Assembly: GCA_964465065.1 (NCBI GenBank)
Contig: CAYXHZ010000001.1
Coordinates: 62,001-126,000, forward strand
Reading direction: 5' to 3'
Source of the DNA: CAYMND01 sp964465065
GTDB taxonomy: Bacteria > Acidobacteriota > Aminicenantia > UBA2199
DNA length: 64,000 nucleotides
Shown piece after piece: positions 1 to 8,516 of this stretch. The notes below the pieces were generated by a model that searched no databases, had not been told where the DNA came from, and saw only the letters and a program-made list of their open reading frames with translations. The position numbers and the translations under genes are program-made. Each line of letters opens with the position of its first letter. Positions within the stretch are counted from its first letter, which is position 1.

Positions 1-821
1 GCGTAGCCCATCTTGGGCGCCCCGGCTATTCCGACCTGGGCGACATCCGCCACGCAGACCGGTTTCCCTTGGCGGAATTTGATCAAGGCTTCCCCCAGGG
101 ATTCGATGGCGGAGGTTCTGGCCATGCCTCTCACGACATACTCGTTGCCGTACTGCCGGACCACCCCTCCGGCGGAATTATGACTCATACTCGCGCAGAC
201 TTCGGCCAACTCAGCCAGCGACACGCCGAAAGCGAACATTTTCTGCGGATCGGCCAGGACCTGATACTGTTTGAAATCGCCGCCGATGATGGTCACCTGG
301 GAAACACCGCCGGTAGCCAGCAGCAGCGGTTTGACCTGCCATTCGGCCATGGTGCGCAGATCCATCAGGCTAGTCTTTTCCGCCTGCAGACCGATGAAAA
401 ACATCTCGCCCATAACGCTCGACTGCGGCGCCATGGTCGGCAGACCCACCCCCAGCGGCATCTGCATAGCTACCGTGTTGAGCTTCTCGCTGACGATCTG
501 CCGGGCCTTGAAGATATCGGTCCCCCAGTCGAACTCCACCCAGACAAAGGAAAATCCCTGGGCCGAGGTCGAACGCACCCGGCGCACATCGGTGGCACCG
601 TTGACGGCCGTCTCGATTGGAAAAGTCACCAGGCGTTCCACCTCTTCGGCCGCCATGCCGTGAGCGTCGGTCATGACCACCACCGTCGGGGCCGTCAGGT
701 CCGGAAAGACATCGACATCCATGTTCAGGGCGATATATGCCCCCAGGACGACGATCACAAGAGTGGCCAGGATTACCAGCAAGGGATTGTTGAGAGAAAA
801 TTTGATGATACGGTTGAGCAT
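1..821 (-). CDS. CusA/CzcA-type heavy-metal RND efflux pump, N-terminal part
   Basis: This is the first 273 codons of an inner-membrane RND pump that would export metal ions (Cu/Ag or Co/Zn/Cd class) using proton movement. The translation begins MLNRIIKFSLNNPLLVIL, a short cytosolic stretch followed by the first membrane helix, and continues with the RND hallmark DVDVFPDLTAPTVVV and the porter-domain text VERLVTFPIETAVNG. The ATG lies 14 bases after the stop of the adaptor gene, so the two are one operon. The gene runs off the left edge and would normally be about 1030 residues. The membrane residues that separate Cu/Ag from divalent-metal pumps lie outside the window, so substrate is not decided here. 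Confidence 0.9.
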   Translation of the reverse strand, partial: MLNRIIKFSLNNPLLVILATLVIVVLGAYIALNMDVDVFPDLTAPTVVVMTDAHGMAAEEVERLVTFPIETAVNGATDVRRVRSTSAQGFSFVWVEFDWGTDIFKARQIVSEKLNTVAMQMPLGVGLPTMAPQSSVMGEMFFIGLQAEKTSLMDLRTMAEWQVKPLLLATGGVSQVTIIGGDFKQYQVLADPQKMFAFGVSLAELAEVCASMSHNSAGGVVRQYGNEYVVRGMARTSAIESLGEALIKFRQGKPVCVADVAQVGIAGAPKMGY

Positions 822-835
822 GGTGTTCCACCATA

Positions 836-2350
836 TCAGTGCACGTGCCCGGAATGGGCGTCGAGGGTATTGGACGCCTGGGCCAGTTTCACCCATACCG
901 CGCCTTTGCTGACCACGCGTTCAGTCGGAGCCAGCCCGGACAGGACCTCCGTGAACAGACCGTCGCCGACACCCAGGGTGATTTCCCGCTTCTCGAACTG
1001 TTCCGGATTGATCTGAACGAAGATATAGAAGTTGCCCTGTTCCTCCAGAATTGCCGAATCGGCGACGCTCAAGGTCCCATGACGACCGGCTGTACTGAGG
1101 TAGATCTCGACAAACCCGCCCGGAAGGAGGCCGGCGGTATTGTCGACCTGAACGCTGACGGGGATGCGGTAATTGCCGGTGTCAGCGCTCTGACCGTAGG
1201 AGAGAATCTTGCCGTTCAGCTGTTGCAGGGTATAGGTCTTGTTGTCGTGCAGGGTACGGAACTTGGCCGAGACGACAGAAGCCAGAAGCGGAGCGTACTT
1301 TGGGCGCACATCGGCCCGCAGCAGCAGGGTACGGTTCTGGGAAACGGTAAGGATCGCTTGGCCGGCCTCGACGTACTGGCCATTCTGGACCAGGACCTGG
1401 CGGATGAATCCGCTCAACGGGCTGGTCGCGATCTGGCTGTCGGCCACGACACCCTGGTTCAGGTTGTCGAACACGGCCTTGGCGTTGTCGTACTCGTTTC
1501 TGGCCTTGAGCAGATCTTTGTCGGAAACGATTCGCTCCTTGGCCAGGTCCCGGCTCCGTTCGTACTCGGATCGGGCCCGATGATAATTGTTTCTGGCTTC
1601 GGCGAAACGCACCGCCATGTTGTTGTCGGTCAGGCCTCCGCCCGATATGGAAAAGAGTCGCTGGCCGGCGCTCACGTTCTTCCCTTCCAGAACCTGCCCT
1701 TCGCTGAAACGGACCAGGCCGCTCGATCTGGCGGTGACGATGGCCTCGTCCCCCTGGGCGGGTTGAATCTGCGCCGTCGTCTTGATCACCTGGCCCAGGC
1801 TCCCCGACTGCGGCAGGGACGTGGCAAAATCGACCTTCCAGGATTTTTCCTTGGTGAAGGTCACCAGTTGGGCGTTTTCGGGCTGAGGTTCATGGTCGGC
1901 ATGGGCCTCCTCCTCAGTTTTGTAGACCCGAACGTCGTCGATCCGTATGCGGTCGCCGTCGGCCGTCTGCAGAAGCAGGACTCCTTGACCGGCGTATTTC
2001 GGGATCAGCTTGAAGCGATACACCCCCGGCCGCACGGGCTGGGCTGCCAGTGCATCGACGGTTTGACCGGCCACGGTCAGGCTGAGTGCAATCCGGCCTT
2101 CCGGCAACGGCTTGAAATCGGCGAGTCTGGTGAAATGGGCCAGTATGGAGCATTCCCGTCCCTGGACAAATGGATCGGCTTCCGCAAAGTATTCGTAGCG
2201 TTCCGTGTATTGGGTCAAGACGATCTTGATTTCTTCCTCGTGACCGTCGTGACCTTCTTCTGGCGCCGCCGGCTTACGGCATTGCGTGAACAGCAGCAGC
2301 GACAGGACCAGATACAAGCAGTAATGGTTCATATTGAACAATTTTTTCAT
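836..2350 (-). CDS. RND efflux periplasmic adaptor lipoprotein (CusB/CzcB family)
   Basis: This 504-residue membrane-fusion protein would bridge the RND pump downstream to an outer-membrane channel. The N-terminus has a lipoprotein signal (hydrophobic LVLSLLLFTQC, Cys as +1) followed by a His/Glu-rich patch GHDGHEEE. The protein also ends in His-rich DAHSGHVH, and a third patch, HADHE, sits near residue 150; these suggest metal contact. The central part has the lipoyl/hairpin order of the HlyD family, with a coiled coil around AEARNNYHRARSEYERSRD. The ATG is preceded by GAGGAGAAT. No TolC-like gene is visible nearby. Substrate is inferred from the family and the His patches, not shown. Confidence 0.9.
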   Translation of the reverse strand: MKKLFNMNHYCLYLVLSLLLFTQCRKPAAPEEGHDGHEEEIKIVLTQYTERYEYFAEADPFVQGRECSILAHFTRLADFKPLPEGRIALSLTVAGQTVDALAAQPVRPGVYRFKLIPKYAGQGVLLLQTADGDRIRIDDVRVYKTEEEAHADHEPQPENAQLVTFTKEKSWKVDFATSLPQSGSLGQVIKTTAQIQPAQGDEAIVTARSSGLVRFSEGQVLEGKNVSAGQRLFSISGGGLTDNNMAVRFAEARNNYHRARSEYERSRDLAKERIVSDKDLLKARNEYDNAKAVFDNLNQGVVADSQIATSPLSGFIRQVLVQNGQYVEAGQAILTVSQNRTLLLRADVRPKYAPLLASVVSAKFRTLHDNKTYTLQQLNGKILSYGQSADTGNYRIPVSVQVDNTAGLLPGGFVEIYLSTAGRHGTLSVADSAILEEQGNFYIFVQINPEQFEKREITLGVGDGLFTEVLSGLAPTERVVSKGAVWVKLAQASNTLDAHSGHVH

Positions 2351-2407
2351 ATTCTCCTCGTGATCAAAAAAAGGGGTCGGATATCGGCAGTGGAGAATAG
2401 CGGCGGC

Positions 2408-2842
2408 TCAGCAGCGCCGGCTGGACAGGAGGGATAGAAGCGGAGTCCGGGACGGCGGTGACGGCCCGAAACATTCGATCGGTCGGAAGCTTTGCCGCCG
2501 GTTCAAGACCGAAACCGCCAGGACGGGCGTCGACATGGTCGGACCGGTCTGAACCGACAATCCGGACGGACTCAGGGGGCGTTCCGGCGCGATCGTCGTG
2601 TCCCGGCATGAGGGCTGCGAAGCGATCAGCCCGGAGCCCCTGCTAGCGGAAAAGCTCCAAACGGATGGATGTACCGACTCCTCAAGGCAATGGCAACGCC
2701 CCATCAGATCGGCACATTCGATGCGCAAGCCGGCGGCATCCCGGCAGATCACCTGCCCGTGGACGATGTGCGGCAACTGGCACAGGCAAAGGGCCAATTG
2801 CATCAGGGCGAGCAGGCGTAAACGGAATCCGGTCCGGACCAT
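2408..2842 (-). CDS. small Cys-rich secreted protein upstream of the metal-efflux pair
   Basis: A 144-residue product starts with a clear signal peptide (LRLLALMQLALCLCQL) and then has a cysteine cluster, VICRDAAGLRIECADLMGRCHC broken by short spacers, with Cys at the ends. The C-terminal half is Ser/Pro-rich and lacks a domain I recognise. It is the first gene of the efflux operon, 57 bases ahead of the adaptor. Short Cys/His exported proteins are common next to CusBA-type pumps, so a periplasmic metal-binding role is plausible but inferred. The promoter called at 2849-2876 puts the transcript start at or next to the ATG, so translation may be leaderless. No good Shine-Dalgarno is at a normal distance. 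Confidence 0.6.
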   Translation of the reverse strand: MVRTGFRLRLLALMQLALCLCQLPHIVHGQVICRDAAGLRIECADLMGRCHCLEESVHPSVWSFSASRGSGLIASQPSCRDTTIAPERPLSPSGLSVQTGPTMSTPVLAVSVLNRRQSFRPIECFGPSPPSRTPLLSLLSSRRC

Positions 2843-2848
2843 TTCATC

Positions 2849-2876
2849 ATTATCTCCGTTTTTGGCCCGCTGTCAA
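2849..2876 (-). promoter_or_regulatory. sigma-70 type promoter of the metal-efflux operon
   Basis: On the minus strand TTGACA (2871-2876) is separated by 16 bases from GATAAT (2849-2854). The expected start of transcription, about seven bases further on, falls at the ATG of the Cys-rich gene. Confidence 0.6.
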
Positions 2877-2986
2877 CCGGCAGCGGTTCGAACGGTCTGT
2901 TATATCGAGTGCCAGTAAAAAAATATGGACTAGGACATCATTTGGCGTAGGTACGGCTTCATAATGGGTCCAGGAGGCAGACAACC

Positions 2987-3280
2987 ATGATCATCAGCAA
3001 GCAAACTAACTCCCAGACCGATGTCAGTCTGGAGTCGAGCGACGTGCACATCAGCGGGCCGCTGCTGCGGCTGGCCCACATGATGCGTTTGCAAAAAGGC
3101 CCGGAGGCGCTGCTGGACATCGACAGTCCGGCCTTTGTCCGCCAGGAGCTCGCTCTCGGGCTGCCGGCGATGGCTGCGCCCAGTCAGAAGCTGAACGTGC
3201 CGGCGCCCATCAGCCGCCTGCTGAATATCGTTCTGGGTCAGGACGGCATTCTCTTCCCGATCCAGGAAAGCAGAAGCTGA
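2987..3280 (+). CDS. 97-residue protein of unknown function
   Basis: The ATG is preceded by CCAGGAGGCAGACAACC, a good ribosome site, which supports a real gene. The product is soluble-looking, with no signal peptide or membrane helix. It contains a hydrophobic/charged stretch, GPLLRLAHMMRLQKGPEALL, and a second, ISRLLNIVLGQDGILFP, that could each form an amphipathic helix. I recognise no family. It stops seven bases before the convergent end of the ATPase gene at 3288. No convincing promoter was found in the 144 bases upstream. Confidence 0.6.
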   Translation: MIISKQTNSQTDVSLESSDVHISGPLLRLAHMMRLQKGPEALLDIDSPAFVRQELALGLPAMAAPSQKLNVPAPISRLLNIVLGQDGILFPIQESRS

Positions 3281-3287
3281 ACGGCGC

Positions 3288-4298
3288 CTATTCGATCTCT
3301 TCGGCTTCCCGCAGTCGATTCCAGACGAAGCGCTGGTTGTAGGGGACCATGGGAATCTCGTACTTGCGATTGTGCCCGGGTTCCAGCCAGTTGACGACCA
3401 GCGAACCGTCGCCGCCGCCCCAGGGTTCGCTGAGCTGGGCGACCGCTTCGTACAGGGTGGAGGAACCGGGAGTCTCCGGCAGGGCCTCGCTGAGGCTCAT
3501 GACGACGGCGATGCCTCGCGACCGGGCCGCACGGCGCAGCTGCGCCAGCAACTGGGGCAGACTCAGGCTTTCTTTTTCTCGGCCGTCGGCATGCAACAAC
3601 CAGTCGCCGCCGTCGATGAAGGCCGCCGCCAAGGGCAGACTCTGGGCGAAGGTGTCCAGACTGGCGGCGATTTCGTTCATATCACCCAGACGGTCGACGA
3701 CGTGAAGACGATGTCCCTGCTGCAGCAGGAAGGCCAGCCCGCTCAGATGGGCCTCCACGGCGCTCCGTTTTTTGAGGCTTTCCGGATCTTCGCTCAACAG
3801 CATCTTGCGCCAATGCTCCAGATGCTCGTCGAGTGTCTTCTTGCCGGGCAGAAGCTGCTGGGCGCCGAGCAGCAACATGCGCAACAGTATTTCCGGCTTC
3901 ATCCGTTCAAAGCTGTAAAACAGCAAGTGCTGCTGAGGGTACAGCTCGGCCAGGCGCCACATCAGGTTCATCATCAGACAGCTCTTGCCGCTGCCCCGGG
4001 CGCCGCGCACCAGAACCAGCGAAGCGCCGGGCAGGGACCAGTCCGGAGCCGGGCATAGCGGCAAGCGGGCGCTCCGGGCTTCCAGCAGCTGCCCGAAACC
4101 TTCCAGTTCGAACGGAGCGGCATCCTGGAGAAAGTTGCGGTTCAGTCGCACCTGCTGGCTGCGCATACTGGTCGTTCCGGAAACGACGGATTCCTGTTCG
4201 GCCTCGTTGAGGGTCTCGTCCGGCGGGCCGAAATCGAGCACGGCCCGGGTCATGCCGTCATCGTCGCTGCTCACGATCCTGGTACGGTCGTTGTCCAT
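3288..4298 (-). CDS. RecA/KaiC-like P-loop ATPase of unknown role
   Basis: This 336-residue protein has an acidic, probably disordered N-terminus of about 60 residues, then a RecA-fold ATPase core. Walker A is GARGSGKS, about residue 105, followed by a helix and FYSFERMK, as in KaiC/DnaB-type proteins. A Walker B-like strand, LAAAFIDGGD, lies about 110 residues later. The C-terminal part, IAVVMSLSEALPE, resembles the sensor strand of this group. A GTG six bases upstream lies inside the ribosome site GAGGTGGAT, so the ATG at 4298 is the better start. It is divergent from the WYL regulator. KaiC-like ATPases act in clock, signalling and DNA systems; nothing here picks one. Confidence 0.7.
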   Translation of the reverse strand: MDNDRTRIVSSDDDGMTRAVLDFGPPDETLNEAEQESVVSGTTSMRSQQVRLNRNFLQDAAPFELEGFGQLLEARSARLPLCPAPDWSLPGASLVLVRGARGSGKSCLMMNLMWRLAELYPQQHLLFYSFERMKPEILLRMLLLGAQQLLPGKKTLDEHLEHWRKMLLSEDPESLKKRSAVEAHLSGLAFLLQQGHRLHVVDRLGDMNEIAASLDTFAQSLPLAAAFIDGGDWLLHADGREKESLSLPQLLAQLRRAARSRGIAVVMSLSEALPETPGSSTLYEAVAQLSEPWGGGDGSLVVNWLEPGHNRKYEIPMVPYNQRFVWNRLREAEEIE

Positions 4299-4357
4299 AT
4301 CCACCTCATGCTACAGGTATGGTATCATGCAGTCAAAACGTCCACAAGAGGCAGAAA

Positions 4358-5323
4358 ATGGCCAAACGACTGGCCTATGAACGGTATTTGTGGTTTCACC
4401 ATCAGCTGCAGCAGAAACGCTACCCCAGTCTGCGCAAACTTCAGGAGCAGTTCGAACTGTCCCAGCGTCAGGCCAGCCGGGAAATCGCCTTCATGCGCGA
4501 CTTTTTCCGGGCTCCGATCGAATACGACCCGGAGCGGCACGGGTATTGTTATACCGACCAGGGTTTCCAACTCCCCGACCTGTGGCTGACCCAGACCGAC
4601 CTGATCGCCCTGGCCATCGGCAACCGCCTGAAAAACGCCATCCCCCAGGGCCCCCTGCGGGAACGGCTCGACGAACTGATTCACCATCTGGTCGAGCCTT
4701 TACCCATCGCCATCGAGGAATTGCAGCGCCGCATCTCGACCAAGAGCGTCCGCCAGGCACCGGTCCAGGCCGATTCCTTCCAGACCATCGTCTCGGCCCT
4801 CGCCCGGCAGCAGTGTTGCCGCATCCGGTACCAGACCCCCTACAGTCAGGAAATCAGCGAACGCGATATCGCTCCGCTGCACCTGTTGCTCTACCAGGAA
4901 AGCTGGCACCTGATCGCCCACTGCTTCCAGCGTCAGGCCTTGCGCACCTTCGTACTGTCGCGCATCCTGGAGGCCCGGCTAACAGATCAGGCCGTTCCGG
5001 ACGAATTGAGCGCCCTCGACCTTACAGAATTCATCGACAGCCACTACGGCATTTTCCTGCACGGCCAGCCCCATGAGGTTTGCATCCGCTTCTTTCCGCC
5101 GTTGGCCGAGTTGGCGCGCCGGCAGGTCTGGCATCCGCAGCAACGGCAGCGGGAAGAACCGGACGGTTCCATCCGTCTCTCCTTTCCGGCCGGAGATTTT
5201 CGGGAACTGGCCGGTGACATTCTGCGCTACGGTCCTCACGCCGAAGTCATTTCTCCCCCGGCCTTGCGGAACCTGATCCGCGAGCAGATTGCGCTGGCGC
5301 TGAGGCATTATCAGCAGGAGTGA
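4358..5323 (+). CDS. WYL-domain transcriptional regulator (YafY/PafC-like)
   Basis: This 321-residue regulator has an N-terminal winged helix (residues 1-65, including FELSQRQASREIAFMRDFF) followed by a WYL domain and its C-terminal extension. The stretch CCRIRYQTPYSQEISERD and LHLLLYQESWHLIAHC match the ligand/nucleic-acid-sensing WYL barrel; the signature reads SWHLIAH where many members have WYLVA. An upstream in-frame ATG at 4319 has no ribosome site, whereas the one used follows AAGAGGCAGAAA. Only 59 bases separate it from the divergent ATPase gene, so the two probably share a control region. WYL proteins often respond to DNA damage or phage, but the target here is unknown. Confidence 0.85.
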   Translation: MAKRLAYERYLWFHHQLQQKRYPSLRKLQEQFELSQRQASREIAFMRDFFRAPIEYDPERHGYCYTDQGFQLPDLWLTQTDLIALAIGNRLKNAIPQGPLRERLDELIHHLVEPLPIAIEELQRRISTKSVRQAPVQADSFQTIVSALARQQCCRIRYQTPYSQEISERDIAPLHLLLYQESWHLIAHCFQRQALRTFVLSRILEARLTDQAVPDELSALDLTEFIDSHYGIFLHGQPHEVCIRFFPPLAELARRQVWHPQQRQREEPDGSIRLSFPAGDFRELAGDILRYGPHAEVISPPALRNLIREQIALALRHYQQE

Positions 5324-6566
5324 CCGGAAAAGAACCACGACCGGCAATCCCCGGTATGGCGCCCGATTCGTCACAGTCGTTGAAAGCGGCGAAATCCCGG
5401 AGGCTTGCCGTGAAGGCATCGCAGAACGCCTCGTTCTGCTCAAATCCGTCTTCGAAATGAAGCGCATTGACGATCAGGCGGCGCCCGGGACGGTCTGCCT
5501 TGAGGTCTATGCGCCCGACCAGATCGCAGCCGTACAGGATGGGCAGGGCGAAATACCCGAAACGCCGCTTGGCCGCCGGAACATAGCATTCGACGGTGTA
5601 ATCGAAGGCGAACAGCCGGCGCAGGCGGTCGCGGTTGATGACCAGGTTGTCGAACGGAGACAGGATGACGACCGATCCGGTACCCACCTGGGGAGCGTTC
5701 AGCCTGTCCAGGGCCAGACGGTCGACGAAGACCGGCTCGTTTCCCTGACTCGACCTCAGCCGGCAGCGCATCGCCGCGCCCTCCTCGACCAGTTCCTCCA
5801 GCGAAGACCGCAGCTCTTTTCTGTCGCCGCCGAACAAAAACCGGGCCGCATCGTCCGCCGTGACCAGACCGTGAGCCTTCAATGCCCTCCTGACCAGGAA
5901 ACGGTTCAGTTCCCGCCGGGTCGGACGACGGGTATCGACCCAGTCCGGCAGTACCCGCTCCGGCAGATCGTAAACCTTTTGAAAGCCGCAGCGATGGCTG
6001 ACCATCAGCTCCCCGCGCCAGAACAGCACCTCCAGGGCCGCTTTGGCCGGCTTCCATTCCCACCAGCCGCCTGGCCGGGCCGGCCGGCTTTCGAAATCGC
6101 GGGCGCTCTTGGGCCCCTCGGCACGGATGGCCGCCAGCACCGGTTGCAGGTGATCGCGGCTCAGAGCCAGGCGCTCGGCGAACCAGCGCTGGGCCGTATC
6201 GACGAAGCGGCTCATCAGCGGCAAATAGAAACGGTAATCGGCCATGGGCAGGTAGGATGCCGCATGACCCCAGTATTCGAAGATGAGCCGATCGTGCTGC
6301 TGCAATTCGTCGAGCAGCGCCTCCCGGTAGGCGCGTTCGCGATTCCACAGGCAGTGATGATGGGCACGTTTGAGCACTGAAATGGTGTCGATCTGGATGT
6401 AGGCGGCCCGCTCGATCAACGCCACAATGGCGCTTTTCAACCGCACCGGGTCCGTACGTGTGCCAAAACCCTGGCTGATCACGGCCAGGCGGCGGGCCTG
6501 GACGGTATCCAAATCGATCATGGCCGGACCGCTGCTCGCCGGGATCGACTGTCGGCCACTGTTCAC
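5247..6566 (-). CDS. YcaQ/AlkX-like winged-helix DNA glycosylase (HTH_42 family)
   Basis: This 439-residue protein matches the HTH_42 family, whose studied members (E. coli YcaQ, Streptomyces AlkZ) remove alkylated bases and unhook crosslinks. The family's Gln-x-Asp/Gln catalytic motif is present as QID at residues 58-60, followed by SVLKRAHHHCLWNR and the hallmark EYWGHAASYLP. Three wHTH repeats are expected over this length. The GTG at 6566 overlaps the previous stop (GTGA), which suggests coupling. An ATG at 6521 (MIDLDTVQARRLAV) would give the more usual family N-terminus and is a real alternative. The 3' end overlaps the convergent WYL gene by 77 bases. Confidence 0.85.
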   Translation of the reverse strand: MNSGRQSIPASSGPAMIDLDTVQARRLAVISQGFGTRTDPVRLKSAIVALIERAAYIQIDTISVLKRAHHHCLWNRERAYREALLDELQQHDRLIFEYWGHAASYLPMADYRFYLPLMSRFVDTAQRWFAERLALSRDHLQPVLAAIRAEGPKSARDFESRPARPGGWWEWKPAKAALEVLFWRGELMVSHRCGFQKVYDLPERVLPDWVDTRRPTRRELNRFLVRRALKAHGLVTADDAARFLFGGDRKELRSSLEELVEEGAAMRCRLRSSQGNEPVFVDRLALDRLNAPQVGTGSVVILSPFDNLVINRDRLRRLFAFDYTVECYVPAAKRRFGYFALPILYGCDLVGRIDLKADRPGRRLIVNALHFEDGFEQNEAFCDAFTASLRDFAAFNDCDESGAIPGIAGRGSFPVTPADNASAPAQSARGSGSARPGEK

Positions 6567-7036
6567 CTCAGCGAACGGTCGTCAGCCAGAAGAACCGGTT
6601 CATCGGCCAGGTTCCAGTACAGACAGAAACTGTTGGCTCCGTGTCCTGGCAGACGGATCATCTTGCTGCGGCCGGACAGCTGCAGGCTGCAGGCGGCCCG
6701 GCCCTCGTGATAATGAAAGCATTCGAAACAGTTGGTCAGGAAAGCGGGATTGTCCTGCAGCTTATCGGCCAGCCATTGCCGCCGCTCCTTTTCAAAGAAC
6801 GGCAGTCTTTCGGCCACAGCCTTGTTGAACAGCTCGATTTTTCGACGGTGAAAAAAATAAACGGTGACGATGGCCAGGATCAGCGGGACGGTCATGAAGA
6901 CGAAAAAACCGCCGAACAGCGCCGTTCCCGACGCGGCATCGGCCACCAGAAACCCTGCCCAGACCTTTATGGCCACCGACGACCACAGCCACTTGTCACC
7001 GAAAATTTCCTGAAATACGTACAAAGGATCACTCAC
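6563..7036 (-). CDS. small membrane protein of unknown function
   Basis: The 157-residue product has one long hydrophobic region around residues 20-65, wide enough for two helices (WSSVAIKVWAGFLVADAA and FFVFMTVPLILAIVTVYFF). A basic HRRK follows, then a soluble C-terminal domain with Cys and His residues (NCFECFHYHEGRAAC). The two cysteine/histidine groups could bind metal, but I recognise no family. The GTG start overlaps the stop of the DUF1015 gene (GTGA), and its own stop overlaps the next start in the same way, so the three genes look translationally coupled. Confidence 0.7.
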   Translation of the reverse strand: MSDPLYVFQEIFGDKWLWSSVAIKVWAGFLVADAASGTALFGGFFVFMTVPLILAIVTVYFFHRRKIELFNKAVAERLPFFEKERRQWLADKLQDNPAFLTNCFECFHYHEGRAACSLQLSGRSKMIRLPGHGANSFCLYWNLADEPVLLADDRSLR

Positions 7037-8406
7037 ATGATCTTGCGGCACTCCATGTAGAAACGCTTGTCGTCGGCCTCGCCCATGGAAAAGGTCTTGC
7101 GCGGCAGAACCCCGTCGACGATGACCGTCTTGAACAGATCGCCCTTGTCCATCGGCGGCAGGTAAAAGCCGATGTTGCCGAATTTATTACCCAAATTGCT
7201 CACCACGTCCGCGCCGTGAATGTAATCGATTTCCACGCCGGCGTTGTCTTTGAGGAAAGAATCCAGAAAGGCCTGCAGGGTGCCCACTTCCAGGTTGGCC
7301 TTGACGCCGCTGACGGACATGACCGCGAACTTGCCGCCGTGTACGATACCGATGTGATGGCTGACACCGCAACAGCAGCAGCACGGTGCGGCCTGCCTCA
7401 GCTCGGCCAGGCGCCGGTTCATGGCCGCTTCATCGGCAGCGGGTTCGAAGTAGACCTCGGAACCCTGCGCGGAATAGAAACGGTCCATGGCCTGGACCAT
7501 CCTGTCGTAATCGGCATGGAAAACCAGCCGATGAATGGGTTCGAAGGTGATCCCTTCGTCATGGACATTGGACAGCTCGACCAGAGCGAAGCGGGCGGGG
7601 TGAGTCTTGAACTCTTCCGGCCCCAAACTTTTCTTGACGTTTTCCCAGATCGATTTGGCCGTGGCCAGCGAGTGGTTGCCGTCACCGACCGCGAAGAGCA
7701 GCAGCGCCTTGTCGCCGATGCCGTACTTGCGCTGGAAAGTCTGCGGATCGGCCAGTCGCCTCAGGGCGTTCAGAATCTGGTCCATGATCTTGCGGTCGAC
7801 GATCTTGTAGCCTTTGACATGACCTCCGCCCTGCATCAGTTCCACATCGTAGACCTTGGTCAGCTGGGCGGTCTTTTCGGCGATGGGCTCGATCACCGTC
7901 CGTTCCGGATCGTCGATGAGCACCAGGATATGCGGCGATTCCAACGCCGCCCCGGAGCGGATCTTGACCCGCGGCGGCAGTCGTTCGACGACCGTGCCTT
8001 CCGTCGCCCGGATCATGGTCTGAGAACCCTTGTTGTAATCGTAGCATTCCAGATCGAGAGCCAGCATCAGGCCCTTGCGGGATTTGATGTGCCGGGTGCT
8101 GCGGTCCAGGTATATGAAACAGGGGCCCTGCGATGACAGAACGCCGGACTCCAGGTACTCGTTCATCTTGCTGCGGATGGAGGCGATGCGTTCTTCCTCG
8201 TCGCCCTTGCCCAGGTACACTTCGGGGAAAATCAGGTTCAAGGTGGACGGGGCGTCGCCGACCAGTTCGGCCGCCTTCTGCCAATACTCCGGCTGCGCCG
8301 TGAATTGGTCGCAGGCCACCACCGACCATTTCGTCATATCGACGCCTTTCTGGGGGAGCCAGATCTCGGGGACCTGGATCCCGAATGATGCGAATTCTTC
8401 GTTCAT
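7033..8406 (-). CDS. DUF1015 family protein
   Basis: The 457-residue product is a full-length DUF1015 protein. Recognisable stretches are KWSVVACDQFTAQPEYW near the start, TLNLIFPEVYLGKGD, and the conserved FAVGDGNHSLATAKSIWE that typifies the family. The biochemical activity of DUF1015 is not established to my knowledge. The ATG at 8406 has AAGGAG eight bases upstream; a GTG nine bases earlier sits too close to that site to be the start. It is the first gene of a three-gene unit with a near-consensus promoter, separated by 100 bases from the division operon. Confidence 0.9.
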   Translation of the reverse strand: MNEEFASFGIQVPEIWLPQKGVDMTKWSVVACDQFTAQPEYWQKAAELVGDAPSTLNLIFPEVYLGKGDEEERIASIRSKMNEYLESGVLSSQGPCFIYLDRSTRHIKSRKGLMLALDLECYDYNKGSQTMIRATEGTVVERLPPRVKIRSGAALESPHILVLIDDPERTVIEPIAEKTAQLTKVYDVELMQGGGHVKGYKIVDRKIMDQILNALRRLADPQTFQRKYGIGDKALLLFAVGDGNHSLATAKSIWENVKKSLGPEEFKTHPARFALVELSNVHDEGITFEPIHRLVFHADYDRMVQAMDRFYSAQGSEVYFEPAADEAAMNRRLAELRQAAPCCCCCGVSHHIGIVHGGKFAVMSVSGVKANLEVGTLQAFLDSFLKDNAGVEIDYIHGADVVSNLGNKFGNIGFYLPPMDKGDLFKTVIVDGVLPRKTFSMGEADDKRFYMECRKIM

Positions 8407-8467
8407 TTCAATCACTCCTTGTCAGGATGAAATCATCCGTATTTGATCTGAAATCTCAAAGGTCGTT

Positions 8468-8496
8468 ATCATAGGAAGACCGGCCCGAAATGTCAA
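8468..8496 (-). promoter_or_regulatory. strong sigma-70 type promoter for the DUF1015 unit
   Basis: On the minus strand TTGACA (8491-8496) and TATGAT (8468-8473) are separated by 17 bases. This makes the DUF1015 gene and the two genes after it a unit separate from the division operon upstream. Confidence 0.75.
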
Positions 8497-8516
8497 GCCC
8501 GGCACCGGTCTCGGCA

